NCBI GenBank assembly: GCA_963970005.1
Contig: CAXAMN010023350.1
Location: 532,805 to 596,804 of the forward strand
Reading direction: 5' to 3'
DNA length: 64,000 nucleotides
DNA from: Durusdinium trenchii
Taxonomy: Eukaryota; Sar; Dinophyceae; Suessiales; Symbiodiniaceae
Shown here: piece after piece, positions 23,350-33,755 of the stretch
How positions within the stretch are numbered: the first letter of the stretch is position 1
Layout of the letters: each line of letters begins with the position of its first letter
The notes under the pieces: model-generated
The model's database searches: none
What the model was told of the DNA's origin: nothing
What the model saw: only the letters and a program-made list of their open reading frames with translations
Made by a program: the position numbers and the translations under genes

Positions 23350-23745
23350 GTGTGTGTGTGTAACCCTTGGAGTCATAGGGATCCTTTCAGATTGTTTTAG
23401 CTTCACAGTTGTTTTCCTTGTGCAGCAGGGGGACTGGAGCCGATTTGCCTATCCAGTCCAACGAAGCTATGGCATTTCGGCGGATGAGTGGTCTGATCAA
23501 CCACTTGTACCTGCACAATTTTTAAACCTTTGGTAAAGGGCTAATGCACTCGGCAGACATGAACGAACGTCGTCAGCCTGCTCGATCCGCGATCGTCGAT
23601 GGGTTTCTTCCGCTTTGGGCCTTCTTTCCTCTTAAAGTCCTCCAGGTTCCCGTGGTTCGTACTTGTTCCCTTAGGAATTGGAACCCTAGGCCGGCGTGTG
23701 GCACCGCTTTCAGTTCAGTACACCCTATCCTAAGTGTGTGTGCAA

Positions 23746-24174
23746 CCTTCAAAAACCCTTCATGCAGCTCTTTGAGCCAAGAAGTAGGCCAGCGTGGAAC
23801 CCGTAGGACTGGGCAAGCACGCAGGTGACAGGTGAGCAAGCTTGCAGCCCAGAAACTGGATATCTTCACCTCCTGAAGACAAGTGTTCTCAGCCTGTCCG
23901 CCTTTATGTAACGTTTTCAAACCACCTTCCTTTCTTATGGGCTGCTTGATCATGCCACCCCGGAAAACAATCATGTCAATGTTGGTGTGGCCGACGCAAG
24001 TTTGATTCAATACCCCTTCCAAGCCCCAAATCGGGTTGACATGGACAATCACTCATATCTTCTTTCGGCAAGCATCTGCTGAGCGCAAAGCTGACAGGAC
24101 TACACGCAGAATCTCCTTTGTGCCTTAAGTTCGCTTCAGGCATCCAATCAGCTCCAAGGCTCAGTTACTGATGT
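23746..24174. other. No recognisable gene
   Basis: Unique-looking DNA immediately after the last array unit. It contains one AGGTGACAGGTGAGC word at 23822, similar to the motif that is abundant inside the 37.9-62.4 kb element, but isolated here. Confidence 0.4.
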
Positions 24175-24320
24175 AACTCCAACCTCGTAGCGATGGCCTC
24201 CACCCTAGTAGCAATGGCCTCCACCCTAGTTGCGATGGCCTCTACCCTAACTAGTAGCAATGGCCTCCACCCTAGTAGCGATGGCCTCCAACCTAATGGC
24301 GATGGCGTCCACCCTATAAT
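24175..24320. repeat. Minisatellite, 18-bp unit
   Basis: About seven copies of GTAGCGATGGCCTCCACC plus CTA with small variants. The short open frame reading MASTLVAMASTLVA follows the repeat and is not taken as a gene. Confidence 0.8.
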
Positions 24321-25671
24321 GGCAAGATTCGGTGATCAAGCCGCAGTTGGTCTTCTGGTGCCAGTTGATCTGCCAATACCTTGCAGACTTGAATGGACTA
24401 TACTACCCCCAGGTGAGTTAGGAGTTGTGCCAATTATGAGATAAGTTGTTTCTTGCACAAGTCCTGGCACATGTGTCTGCGAAACGTTGACTGAAACCAT
24501 TCAAAAAGCACATGAGTCACATGAGATAGGAGTCATACTCTTTAAAACATTTTGGGGGGGGCGGGGGAGTGCCCCCAATTCACCTCTCACCAGTGTCCCC
24601 TTTGGAATATATCATTTCAAAGAGATAGGCTCAGCTACCCTCTGGTGTTCTTGATTTTGATGGTAGATGCATGATGAGATGGGAGTTGTGGACACACTTG
24701 GAAACACATGAGATGGAACTTTGAAGTTTGCACAGTCACTTCACAAGTCCCAAATCACTAGTGGATAGTATAAATGCAAATCATCGCGCTGACTGTGCGA
24801 GTGCTGAGTACACAACAGCGACCCCTCAGCAGGAGCTTTGAAGTCAATTGAGGTAACAAGAGATGCATCGGACAAAGTGGGGCAGCATGAGAGGAGGGCA
24901 CAAAGCTTCATAGGACAAGGTGAGTAAAATTGGCTGAGATCACGGACGCACACCTGACAAAAAGGCCCTGACATTGAGGTCAGGTGAGATCCAGGATGTG
25001 GCGTGATGCGTGGAGACTGTATGAATTACTAAACGAAGTTGTCAAAAGGATGCTGGCTAAATAAGAAAGGGGGCAAGGATAAGGTGAGGTCATGGATCAC
25101 ATGATTTCACTGTTGAAATTCGAGCGGAACCCTCCCGCCGCACCTCCAACTGGATCCCCCACTAAAGTCGCCAGGTGCAAATGAGGAAACCGGAGATGCT
25201 TCACGGCCAGCAGGTCAAGCACACCGAAAGACTCTGGCTGTTTCCAGGTGACAAACATGGCTCCAACCACACATGGAAGTGGCTGTGAGTTCTGGTGAGC
25301 TGATTGAGATGAGTTGAGAAATGGTGACATGCATCATAATGCGGAAAAATCGGGATTGGCGTTGGGGATGCAAATCAGGGAAATGGGGCGCAACCAAAAG
25401 CAAAAATACTGAACGGAAGTGGCATGAGAAAATCCCACAATCCACAAAATCACAAAGATGAAATGAGACACCAAATGGAACGATTGACGAGAAAACATGA
25501 TACATTGGGCAGACTCTGAGACAATTTGGAGCTCCTTAGGGCGACAGAATTGGGCAAGTGAGCAAAGGCATATGCAATCTTTTTGTATTCCGTGTTCTTT
25601 AACTTTTTAAATAGGCCAAAGGCCAAGGGGGGAGGTCGCCAAGAGGAAGAGGTAGCTATAGTAGCCATTAA
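24321..25671. other. No recognisable gene
   Basis: Unassigned DNA. Open frames of 60-95 codons on the minus strand show no motif. A G-rich run (GGGGGGGGCGGGGGAG) lies near 24553. Undetected exons of the minus-strand gene at 25.8-26.8 kb could lie here. Confidence 0.35.
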
Positions 25672-25830
25672 GTAGGACGCTACTGCATATTATGGACGCA
25701 AGATAGCTCACGCTTCTTCGAAGCTCCCCCCGCCTGAGAGGGGGTGGAAGCTTCCTTGAAGAACGCTCGCATTAATGAAGAACTGTTCCTAGTAGCTTCT
25801 TGTTCCTAGGTTTTTAGGGAAACTTAACTT
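25672..25830. mobile_element. Short hairpin (MITE-like) dispersed element, copy 2
   Basis: It shares with 3241-3354 the order GGACGCTACT, AAGATAGCTCACGCTTCTTC, a GC-rich loop, AAGCTTCCTTGAAGAA, CGCTCGCATTAAT and GGTTTTTAGGGAAA at the right. The foldback is imperfect here because the left arm is shortened (GCTTCTTCGAAGCT). Confidence 0.5.
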
Positions 25831-26369
25831 CCTGTCTCCTCTGTGAACGTCACATCTGCAGCGAACACCAACATTCGCTTTTTATTGCTTCCATGTTCTG
25901 TCAGAGTCACCTCGTCACCTTCGTCGTAAATACGCGGCATATATAGAGAGAGATACAATAAAATATAGATATATATATAGTTTTGAACATATATAAAACA
26001 AAAATAACGCATGATGTATCATGATGTCATTGCAGTGTGATATTTGGAAGTGGAACATTGGGGGCTAACACAAAGAGATAGAAAACAAAACACCAAACCT
26101 GGACTTGTAGGAGACCCTGACCAGGCACCAGCTCCAGCTCCATGTCTTTCAGGTACAACTCGTTGATGATATGTTGCGTCCCAACATCGTGAAAAGGGTG
26201 GAAGGAACGGAAGTCCACGACCTTGCATCCAACCTGCGTGTTTCCCGCGGTGCATGCGGCACCGCACGCGTGTCAATCGAAGAGAGAACCGTCTGAAGAT
26301 CTCCGCCTCCAAAAGTCCATTCAGCAAGGCACCCTGCTGGCCCCATTGCGCACGCGAACGGGTCTGCAC
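25820..26369 (-). CDS. Hypothetical host protein, at least two exons
   Basis: Two minus-strand exon-like pieces look protein-like. The upstream piece (about 26092-26245) reads CKVVDFRSFHPFHDVGTQ and on to ELYLKDMELELVPGQGLL. The downstream piece (about 25830-25945) reads RIYDEGDEVTLTEHGSNKKR followed by MLVFAADVTFTEETG. An AT-rich stretch (25935-26010) that looks intronic lies between. No domain is recognised. The exon boundaries, start and stop are not determined. A third possible exon of the same gene lies at 26565-26762. Confidence 0.4.
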
Positions 26370-26489
26370 GCAGAAGTAGACCTTAAGAAGAAACGGTTGA
26401 GCAAAGGTCTTTTTTGAGTCCAGGGGCGGGGGGTAGGCCGAGGCAGTAGCTAGATAGCTAGTAGAAGCAAACAGTAGCTAGTAGCTACA

Positions 26490-26580
26490 AGAACGCTACT
26501 ACCTAGGACCTAGGATGCAGGATAGCTCACACTCGCACTATTCATTCATTTGGTTCCTAGATTTTTAGGGAAACATAACT
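26490..26580. mobile_element. Short hairpin-family element, internally deleted copy 3
   Basis: It keeps the outer parts of the family (ACGCTACTACC...GGATAGCTCACAC...TTTGGTTCCTAGATTTTTAGGGAAACATAACT) but has lost the foldback core present in copies 1 and 2. Confidence 0.45.
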
Positions 26581-26762
26581 ACTTTGATCTGAGAGAGGGC
26601 AGGCAGCAAATGATAAAAGCCAACAAAAGCCAAAGCTACAATGCTGCCAAGCTTTGAACCCTGCATGCCTGCAAGCAGTGGGAAACCAAACTGGGTGTCA
26701 GGCTGAGTGAAGTACACCAGTCTCGATTTTGGCAGTGTCACTCCTTGCTTGTGAAGAGGCAC
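26565..26762 (-). CDS. Hypothetical protein fragment (possible exon)
   Basis: A minus-strand frame reading LPKSRLVYFTQPDTQFGFPL, then a Gly-rich bend and a hydrophobic stretch (SIVALAFVGFYHLLPAL) that could be a membrane helix. The low-coordinate end overlaps the right end of a repeat element, so the tail is doubtful. It may belong to the gene at 25.8-26.4 kb. Confidence 0.3.
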   Translation of the reverse strand: MPLHKQGVTLPKSRLVYFTQPDTQFGFPLLAGMQGSKLGSIVALAFVGFYHLLPALSQIKVVMFP

Positions 26763-28699
26763 TGCTATTGAAACGGTAGCGGGTAGTGTGTCAAAACACC
26801 TTCACCTGCCAAACAAAACATCCAAAACCCTTCCAATTATATAGAACCCCCATTCTGTAGTACAACAGAACGAGGAACCCGACCCCACAAATTTGCTGTT
26901 TTGGAAGGACCCGACCCTGCTTGACTGCAAAATGCTTGACTCATCTTGACTCCAACGTACATAAAATCATTGAATGAACAGGAAAGTTGCACTACAGAAT
27001 AGTGAGGACCCAACCCTCATGTTAGCAATGTGTTTGACTACAAAATGGTGTGGCCCCGACCTACCAAGTTGAGGCGTTCTGATCTGTTCTGAGGCCTCTT
27101 CAATCTTGAAGAAAATGTGCGCATTGCAAACAAGGGCTTATAATATTATTGTTATTAGAAGTTTGGCCTTGCATGTATTCTTTTGGACAACATGTTGGAA
27201 GGTACCACAGGAATCTACACAGACTGTGTCCATGCATGTTGTCGTCACTCCAGGGAGCCCAGGCATTCTGTAGTTAAACATAGTTATGTTCGTTTAAAAC
27301 ATAGACGAAGCATCCGTTTGAACACGTGTTGTTCGTTTTTGAAGGGTGAAACGTCTTTACAAGTTTCTCTTCATAAGAATCTTCATTTGAATCTCTTCTC
27401 CGGCAAATCAAGGGATGCCCGTCTAGAAGCTTGGCCTTAAATATTGTGAGCGGCCAAAATGGCTGCAAAAATTGGCGCTACATTTTGGTGAAGTAGGTTA
27501 AAATCAAGTTAATAGGCAGAATCTGCACTACATTATGCTACGTAGGTTACCAACGTCTATATCTCACATGAAAACTAGCCGCTACAAAATGAGTCTTGCT
27601 ACAAGATGCGGGCTCCAACCCCAGTTTTTGCAGCATATTAAAAAGCATTTGAAAAACTCAACGTAGTGGCCTCAAGACACCCCATTTCATATAGGAAATC
27701 CAATCAGGAATAAAAGTACCGCTTCATTGCGCTGGGCATTCGGCTTCAAGGTGCGTCCGAGTCTCTTTGCTTCTTCAATGCGTCGTTTTGCTTCAATTTC
27801 CCTTCGTGTCAGGACCACGCGCAAGACAGTTGGGCAAATCAAGATTGAGATCAAAACCTGGGCTGAGTCCGTTCAGATTGACAAGAAAATTGGCTGTGGG
27901 AGTACAGCATTGCTCGAATCTTAAGAAGCAATCTATATAGTCAAGATTTTAGGCGTGGCTGCCAAAGCTCCTTGTTCAATCTTGTGCCATCATATAGATT
28001 GGGGGGCCATCACTTCCCTGTTTTGGACAACTTTAGACTTCAGCTTGGAAGGGAGGCATCGATTTCGTGTATATAGTTAGTACAGCCAAGCTTCAACCAA
28101 ACAAGTGCATGTATGAGCACGAGCAACAGTCAAAGGTAACGTAACAGCAAAGTTCGGCTGATACTAGAAGCAGCTAAGAGCATTCACCAAGCTGTTTCCG
28201 CGACATCTTCTGTGGTTGCAAACCAAGCTATGTTGAAGTGGGCAAGTAATACCTAAGGGCATCGCTAGGGGTGTCGCTTGAAATCCCCATTTTTTTGGCC
28301 CCAAAGGATATGACTATTGCATGTGGAATTACTTTTCAGATCAAGAAGCTCTTGAAAGAAAAACTACTGACTGTCACACAAATAAGTTTGGACAATGTTA
28401 GGGCATCGCTTTTGGGGGCGCACTGCTCCCCTTGGTTTTTGCGAATTATCTAGGATTGAAAGCGGCTCACATCTTCTGCTCTACATGCCATGTTTTGACG
28501 GTTGCTCATATACTTGCATCCACAAAGATGCGGTAAGGCTGACCAATCAATGAAGTCTCTTGTACCACTGCCTTTTGGGATATGATCTGCATAGTCTTTT
28601 TAGTGCGATACTTCCCAACAAACTTCCCGGAGTCATTCGCAGCCACATGAAGGGCAAGAGGCAGCAAGAACCAGTGCACTATAGCTCTCTCCTGAGATC
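26763..28699. other. No recognisable gene
   Basis: Unassigned DNA. A short phrase close to GGACCCGACCCTG recurs at about 26877, 26910 and 27005. A small plus-strand frame at 27183-27440 has no recognisable feature. The 3' end of the antiporter gene (terminal exon and UTR) may extend into the right part. Confidence 0.4.
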
Positions 28700-31600
28700 G
28701 AGGACATGTTTTCCGGTGCTTTCTGAGATTTGCTGGGTGATCCGGGTCTTTGTATGTCTTTGAGCTCCAGATCCGCGAGATGTAGGGTAGCTAACATCTT
28801 ACAACTGGCACCTTCTAGGCCCCCAAGCCTCAAGCTCACCCTGGCGAAGCCTCCTTCACTTCCTCCAAGCTTCCGCTCAAGAGGTTCCCCCTCACAGCAC
28901 GCAAGGCCAGAATGAAAGAGAACTCCCCCCAGCTGCCCCAGGCAAACCCCAGGATCAAGAAGTCGTTGAAGGTCAGCGGCATCGCAAAGAAACCCATGCA
29001 AAGCTTTGCAAACACACACCTATAGGGTGACCACTTGCAAAGCTTCACGGAGATAGATAGCACAAAAGTCTAGCAATCGTGAAAGCTGTACATCCTTTCG
29101 TATTCTTTGCACTGAGCTTCAGAAATTGCCAAGCGGCAAAAGCAAGACCGACGCCCGCTTCCAGACTTCGACATTTCCAAAGTCTTCTACAGGCACAGTA
29201 AAGCCGATGCTACAAGCAAAAAAGTAGCGCATCAAAAATGTGGCGACGCGCTTTACCTGGCGCTTCCACGCGTGGTGGACGTGTTCGTCCTTAAACAGCA
29301 GGGCCAGTTGTTTGACTTGATTACGATTGCAAAACACCATGACACATAATGCCACGACATGAAAGCGAAGGAACTTCGGCGAATCACTAGCAAACAAGGA
29401 ACAGTGCAGAAGCAAAACCCTGCCAGAAATGCTCCCAGCAACGCTGAAGAACCTGTCATTTTGCACCTTGGTCTGTGATAATGATAGTAATACAGAGTAA
29501 TAATGAATAATGTGATGTGATATGGTCGCATCACTTCTACGAGCAATTTTTGTACTTTTCTCTGTTGCACATAATGCATATACATCTGTCCATTGTCCGT
29601 CAAGCTTCGCCGGCATGTACACCACAGTCGTTGCCTGCAGGAATAACATGCACAAATCTGTTGACAACATTCAAGAGCCTTCTTCAAGAATAGATTAGGT
29701 TGGAGGTCATCGCTATTAAAAGGTTGGAGGCCATCGCTTCAAGAACAAATCACCTATCATTCCAGACTGCTTGCAATGCTTCACTCAAAAGTTCAAAAGT
29801 ATCTTCCGTGCAGATCCTCAAAACTTGTTCTTGCACATGTCACTTGCGGCTCTGAGGCAGGCACCAGCAACATTCCAAGCACGATGTTTTCTTGGTTTTT
29901 CTTGTCGACTCGCGGTAGCACCACCTGTCAAAAACTTGGCTTGCAGCTGCTTGGCCTTTGATTTTGACTCTGGGGCTCAGCACCCAGGGTACCCAGGGTC
30001 ACTGAGTGGCCTTGTCCAAAAAGCAAGGGACGACTTTGACTGCTAGGAAGCTCATGAACACCACCAGCACCAGCATCACCCTGAGCAAAGCGTTCAATGG
30101 AGGCGGCTACGGAGGAAACCATGCGCAGGCAAAAGCAAAACGTGCGGGCGAGCGTCACTATCGGAACAACCTGAGCAGCCACAGTAAAGAGGATTGATTG
30201 TATGTCAGGAAGAAGAAGCAGGTTTCCAGTGAACGTACGTCAAGACTGCCCCAAAAAGTCCTAGAAGCATATGTATGCCATGGCCCATTGGCCACAATGG
30301 CGTCTATCTCAGTGATCAAGGAGATGTTGATCAGTTCCTTGCATCGTAATGTGTCTTCGTTGCTGTTCCAACATCGCGATCACACAAGGTGCCAAATCGT
30401 TGCTTCTCAGCATCATTAACAGTTGCAGCAGCCAACAGCAACTGCCCGCTCGGTTGGTTGAGCACGCCCCCTCCTTTCATCACGTTCAGGGCAATACCTG
30501 TTGACCTCAACCGCAAACATAACCCCGCCGCATCGAATCAAAATCTAAGCAACAGTGCCATGGTGATGGATGTGCTTGAAGTTGATCGCATACACAGACA
30601 TTTATACAATGAAGATTCACCTCATGCCTTTGGCAATGCCACCTTTCTTCCATTGAGTCAAGTTGAGGAGCATTGTAGCAAAGGAGGCTCCAATGGAAAA
30701 AGCTTGCATGGTCTCCAATTGCAGTGCCGCAACTGCCTCAGCCAGGATGCAACAATGAAAAAACAGCTCAGGAGAGTTCAGCTCAATCAAGAAACTAAGC
30801 ACCCTGCCACCACCATACCTACAATCTGTGCAACGTCTTCTGTACCATGTAATTTTGGACAAGTGAGCAGGCCTAAGCCCATGGGCAAAAAGGAGCCAAC
30901 AACTCCAACCGCCAGCGCACGAAGACCAACGATTTTTATCATTTCCTTGGGCGACAAGCTGAAACATCAGGACTCAGAACTTCGATGCGCTTCAAAGTCA
31001 GCGCAAAGGTGCATCCATGCATCCATGTCAACATGCAGGCCCGCTTCTATCATCAAAAGCACCTCAATTCCCCCGCCAAACGCTCTATCAACTTATCGCA
31101 CAAGCCTGCAGCATATTCAACATATGGCTGCCCCCTTTCGTTGTCCAAGTGAAGCATGGGAAATAAATAACACTCGCAAGAGTAGAGGCCTTCCAACTGA
31201 ATCTGGAGAACAGTAAAATGTCCCGATTCTATCTGAACGTGCATGCACATCCTTCTGCACAACCTGTAGCTGACATGACACGGAGGTGCAGCAGAATCAT
31301 GTGTGCGATTCTATGGGGGTGATACAGTCAGCTACAAGTAAATTCCGCAACAGTGCAATAGGATGCAATAGGGCCATAGGGATATGGCTGGGACTTAAGC
31401 ACCCAAAAACAGAAGGCACGAAGGATGGAAGAAAAGCAAGTGTGGCGAGGTCAAGTGGTCATCAGCCCGCTAGATAAATAGCATGAGATGGGCAGCACGA
31501 CCATTCTGTTGAATGTGTGCTAACCCAATTCGGAGAGGACTCAAATTTACTCAAAGACCAACAGGTGTCACAATTCAAGAATGCCAAAGCATGCCAAAGC

Positions 31601-31821
31601 ACTAGCGCAATCTCACCCTGCAAGATTAGAGCATTCGTTTCCGGAACGAGGTTCTTGACATGAGGGCCAGCAATGATGCCCACCGTGATTTCACCAATCA
31701 AGGCCGGCATCCCAAGTCTTGCAAACAGCTTGCCAGAAATCCAAAGAGCTGCCGTGAACAGCAGGAAAGCATAGAGCCTTCGAAAAGCGTCTTCTTCAGT
31801 GTGGGCCTCGTGGCCCTCCAT
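28700..31821 (-). CDS. CPA2-family Na+(K+)/H+ antiporter, multi-exon
   Basis: A membrane cation/proton exchanger of the CPA2 (Kef/NhaS3-like) type. Exons read on the minus strand: 31617-31821 (Met start; ALWISGKLFARLGMPALIGE), about 31010-31085 (IEVLLMIEAGLHVD), 30819-30958 (GLRALAVGVVGSFLPMG), about 30672-30735 (AFSIGASFATM), 30412-30505 (STGIALNVMKGGGVLNQPSG...AATVND), 30239-30337 (INISLITEIDAIV), 30011-30080, 29844-29934 (ENIVLGMLL), 29403-29472 (ALLGAFLAGFCFCT), about 29131-29289 (HHAWKRQVKRVATFL...SIGFTVPV), 28840-29019 (GFAWGSWGEFSFILAL), then a partly read tail (SYSALVLA). The conserved ND pair and the GEF box near the C-terminus are family hallmarks. Several donors are GC (after 30672, 30412, 30011). 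The C-terminus and the outer limits are uncertain. Confidence 0.85.
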
Positions 31822-32214
31822 TTTGGCATATCGCTTTGACTACACTGCGCGCCGTTTTGAGCCTAGCCACCAAATAACGCTCATGCTTGGTTCAAGCTGC
31901 TGATGCACAAGGAACTGTTGTGTCCGCGTGCTGACCAGCTGTCGGTCATTTTCCTCGCTTCAAAAGGGGCTTCAGATGTACACTTCATGATTTGTGCACA
32001 ATCCCTTCAACGTTCAAGCTTGGTACACTTCTAGATTTGTGCGTTTTCCGCACCGGCACTCCCCCTCCGTCGCTTCGACGGAGGATATCGGTGCCACCGA
32101 AAGAGGAGAGGCTCAAACCTCTTCTCTTGTGGGCTCATGGGGTCACAAAAAGGGTGTACCCCGTCCAGCCGTAGGGTAAATGTGTCGACCTACAGGTAAA
32201 TGTGTCGACCTACA
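31822..32214 (-). repeat. Probable 3' LTR region of the Copia element
   Basis: Read on the minus strand, a purine-rich stretch (GAGAGAAGG, at about 32216-32224) is followed at 32214 by TGTAGGTCGACACATTTACC, as expected for a polypurine tract and an LTR beginning with TG. That 20-bp word is duplicated at once (32195-32214 and 32175-32194). A stem-loop lies at 32065-32083 (CTCCGTCG CTT CGACGGAG). The far LTR end cannot be placed because the 5' LTR is beyond the window. Confidence 0.5.
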
Positions 32215-33135
32215 GCCTTCTCTCAGATCGCAGATGACCATCTTCTTCTTCCCCACTGCCGCCCACGCGATTGTCAGTCTCCACTGACTCCATGTCTCCT
32301 CCCACAGGCGGTCGCCCGTGAAGTCATACTTCTGCCTTCTGGAGTTGGGATGTTCTCTGATGGCCACCCTCTTCCCCTCGGCATTCGTTTTCACATCCAC
32401 CCACGTGTCTTTTCGGGTGTTCTGATGTGGCGGCCTATTCACTTCATTCTTGATGCCACCCGAGAGGAACTCCTTCTGGAAGGGCGGAAGCCTGAGGAAC
32501 TCCTCCATGGTGGTCCCCTCGATCTCCCAGACTCCCAGCTGCAAGCCTTCCGGAGTCCCAGCCATGAGGAGCTCGAAGGTTCGCTTATCTTGCTGAGCCT
32601 CTCGGTCTGCCTTGGTGCTCTGCCGAGGCTGGATCACCTCCTCGAACACCTCCTCGCTTCCAGCTGGTCTATCCCTTCTCTCCTCAGGTGTCGATGTGCT
32701 CCCACCGGTAGTCGCCAATGTCCCTGCTGTAGTTTCCACCCGGGTTCGACCAGGATCGACTCCCACGATCCGAACTCCGGTTCCATCCATCGCCACCCAA
32801 GTGCCTCCGTAATCGGGGCGAGGTCCTCTCTTCGCCATGATTCGGTCCCATGCGGCCCGTCTCATGCCCACCTCTTCCCTTCGACTCTTCTCCTTCTCAA
32901 AGTCATAGGGCTCTCGGTGACATAGGTCTGGATCGTGGCCATGTCGATGTCCCGAATGTCGTTCAACTCCCTGTTGAGGTGACTCCACTTCCATCAACCG
33001 TCCCCGTCGTGGAGGCGTTTGCGTACTGGTCTCCTCCGTGATCTTGTTCTTCCCTCTCTCACCTGGGACTTGAAGCGTTCGGATGGAGATCCGGTCCACT
33101 GGTGTTCGAGTTCCCAGTTCTTGTCTCTGGTACAA
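32143..33135 (-). CDS. Copia element ORF3, unknown protein
   Basis: A 330-codon minus-strand frame downstream of, and overlapping, the dUTPase frame in a different phase. It is hydrophilic, with RHGHDPDLCHREPYDFEKEK, a middle segment (AWDRIMAKRGPRPDYGGTWV) and a C-terminal part with TFELLMAGTPEGLQLGVWEI and KYDFTGDRLWEETWSQWRLT. The composition is protein-like and the GC-rich codon use matches the rest of the Copia element. The last 24 codons run into the putative LTR. No domain is recognised; it could be an accessory protein or the 3' part of a polyprotein separated by frameshift. Confidence 0.55.
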   Translation of the reverse strand: MYQRQELGTRTPVDRISIRTLQVPGERGKNKITEETSTQTPPRRGRLMEVESPQQGVERHSGHRHGHDPDLCHREPYDFEKEKSRREEVGMRRAAWDRIMAKRGPRPDYGGTWVAMDGTGVRIVGVDPGRTRVETTAGTLATTGGSTSTPEERRDRPAGSEEVFEEVIQPRQSTKADREAQQDKRTFELLMAGTPEGLQLGVWEIEGTTMEEFLRLPPFQKEFLSGGIKNEVNRPPHQNTRKDTWVDVKTNAEGKRVAIREHPNSRRQKYDFTGDRLWEETWSQWRLTIAWAAVGKKKMVICDLREGCRSTHLPVGRHIYPTAGRGTPFL

Positions 33136-33755
33136 GGGGTCGTCAGGCTCCGCCCACGGATACAGCTCTCAATGCGACTTCCTCGTGTGGTTTCATTCAG
33201 CTCCTCCACACACCTCACGTCCAGCTCCATGATCTTTTCCACAACGATCTGGGCAACCCTGTCTCCCTTGTAGATCCGGAGGTCAACGTCGGAGTGATTC
33301 TTGAGGAGCACCTTGATTTCCCCTCGGAAGTCTCTGTCTACCACTCCAGCACCCGTCTCAATTCCCCTGATTGCAAGGGATGACCGAGGGGCTATCCTCC
33401 CATAGCTTCCTGGTGGCAGTTCCAAGGCAATTCCGGTCTTCACCAGGACGCTGTCTCCGGGAGGCACCATCGTTTCGATGATCGAGTACAGGTCCAGCCC
33501 TGCAGCATGCTCCGATCCTCTGGTAGGGATCTTTGCTTCTGTTGAAAGTAGCTTCACTCTGAGCTCCTCCCTCGGGGCGAACCACTTCCGAGCTCCTGCG
33601 GTGCCCATCCTGAACACAATGTCCCCGATGATCGCGATTGCAGCCGTGATGAGAACCACTATCCACCACTCGCTGCTTCCCCCTTCGGTCGAGGTGCACA
33701 CGTGAAAAGGCTGGCTGCAGCGACCAGAACTCCCAATCCTCGAGCCAGTCTCGGG
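32994..33755 (-). CDS. Retroelement dUTPase with N-terminal membrane segment
   Basis: A trimeric-type dUTPase, the enzyme that hydrolyses dUTP to dUMP and limits uracil in DNA. Counting from the GTG at 33701 (the frame is open from 33755), a hydrophobic helix (WWIVVLITAAIAIIGDIVF) spans residues 12-30. It is followed by dUTPase motif 1 AGLDLYS (67-73), motif 2 GRIAPRSSLA (101-110), motif 3 GAGVVDRDFRGEI (117-129) and motif 4 GDRVAQIVV (146-154). Motif 5 should be a Gly-rich TRGSxGFGSTG but only TTRGS (171-175) remains, so catalysis may be impaired. The frame overlaps the end of the RNase H frame in another phase, consistent with either a frameshifted fusion or decay. Copia elements usually lack dUTPase. 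Confidence 0.85.
   Translation of the reverse strand, partial: PETGSRIGSSGRCSQPFHVCTSTEGGSSEWWIVVLITAAIAIIGDIVFRMGTAGARKWFAPREELRVKLLSTEAKIPTRGSEHAAGLDLYSIIETMVPPGDSVLVKTGIALELPPGSYGRIAPRSSLAIRGIETGAGVVDRDFRGEIKVLLKNHSDVDLRIYKGDRVAQIVVEKIMELDVRCVEELNETTRGSRIESCIRGRSLTTPCTRDKNWELEHQWTGSPSERFKSQVREGRTRSRRRPVRKRLHDGDG

Larger units (their letters stand above)
16800..23745. repeat. Multi-copy repeat array (two alternating unit types)
   Basis: A GC-moderate unit recurs at roughly 16818-17420, 17889-18236, 18237-18800, 21839-22214, 22215-22860 and 23350-23740. Shared landmarks are a (TG)n run, CCCCTTGTAGTCACAGGGATT (or TAACCCTTGGAATCATAGGGAT), an AGCAGGGGG box, a CTCCAGGAT/GTTC box, CCCTAGGCCGGCGTGTGGC and ATCTTTGGCATTCCAAGCTGGC. 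A second, pyrimidine-rich unit (TGAGGTTTGGTTTCATCGG...) occurs near-identically at 17421-17870 and 21360-21816. Similar short open frames appear in each copy but shift phase between copies, which argues against coding. I do not recognise the family; it has neither obvious LTR ends nor a tRNA-like head. Confidence 0.75.

Noticed and set aside
16976..23828. Repeated similar open frames in the 17-24 kb array (RTERRHFDLIADLDLVLWAS-like)
   Set aside because: They recur only because the DNA repeat recurs. The phase changes and stops differ between copies, and there is no domain.
23815..23835. AGGTGACAGGTGAGC as a sign of another copy of the 24.5-kb element
   Set aside because: A single isolated word with no TIR or cargo sequence nearby; expected occasionally by chance.
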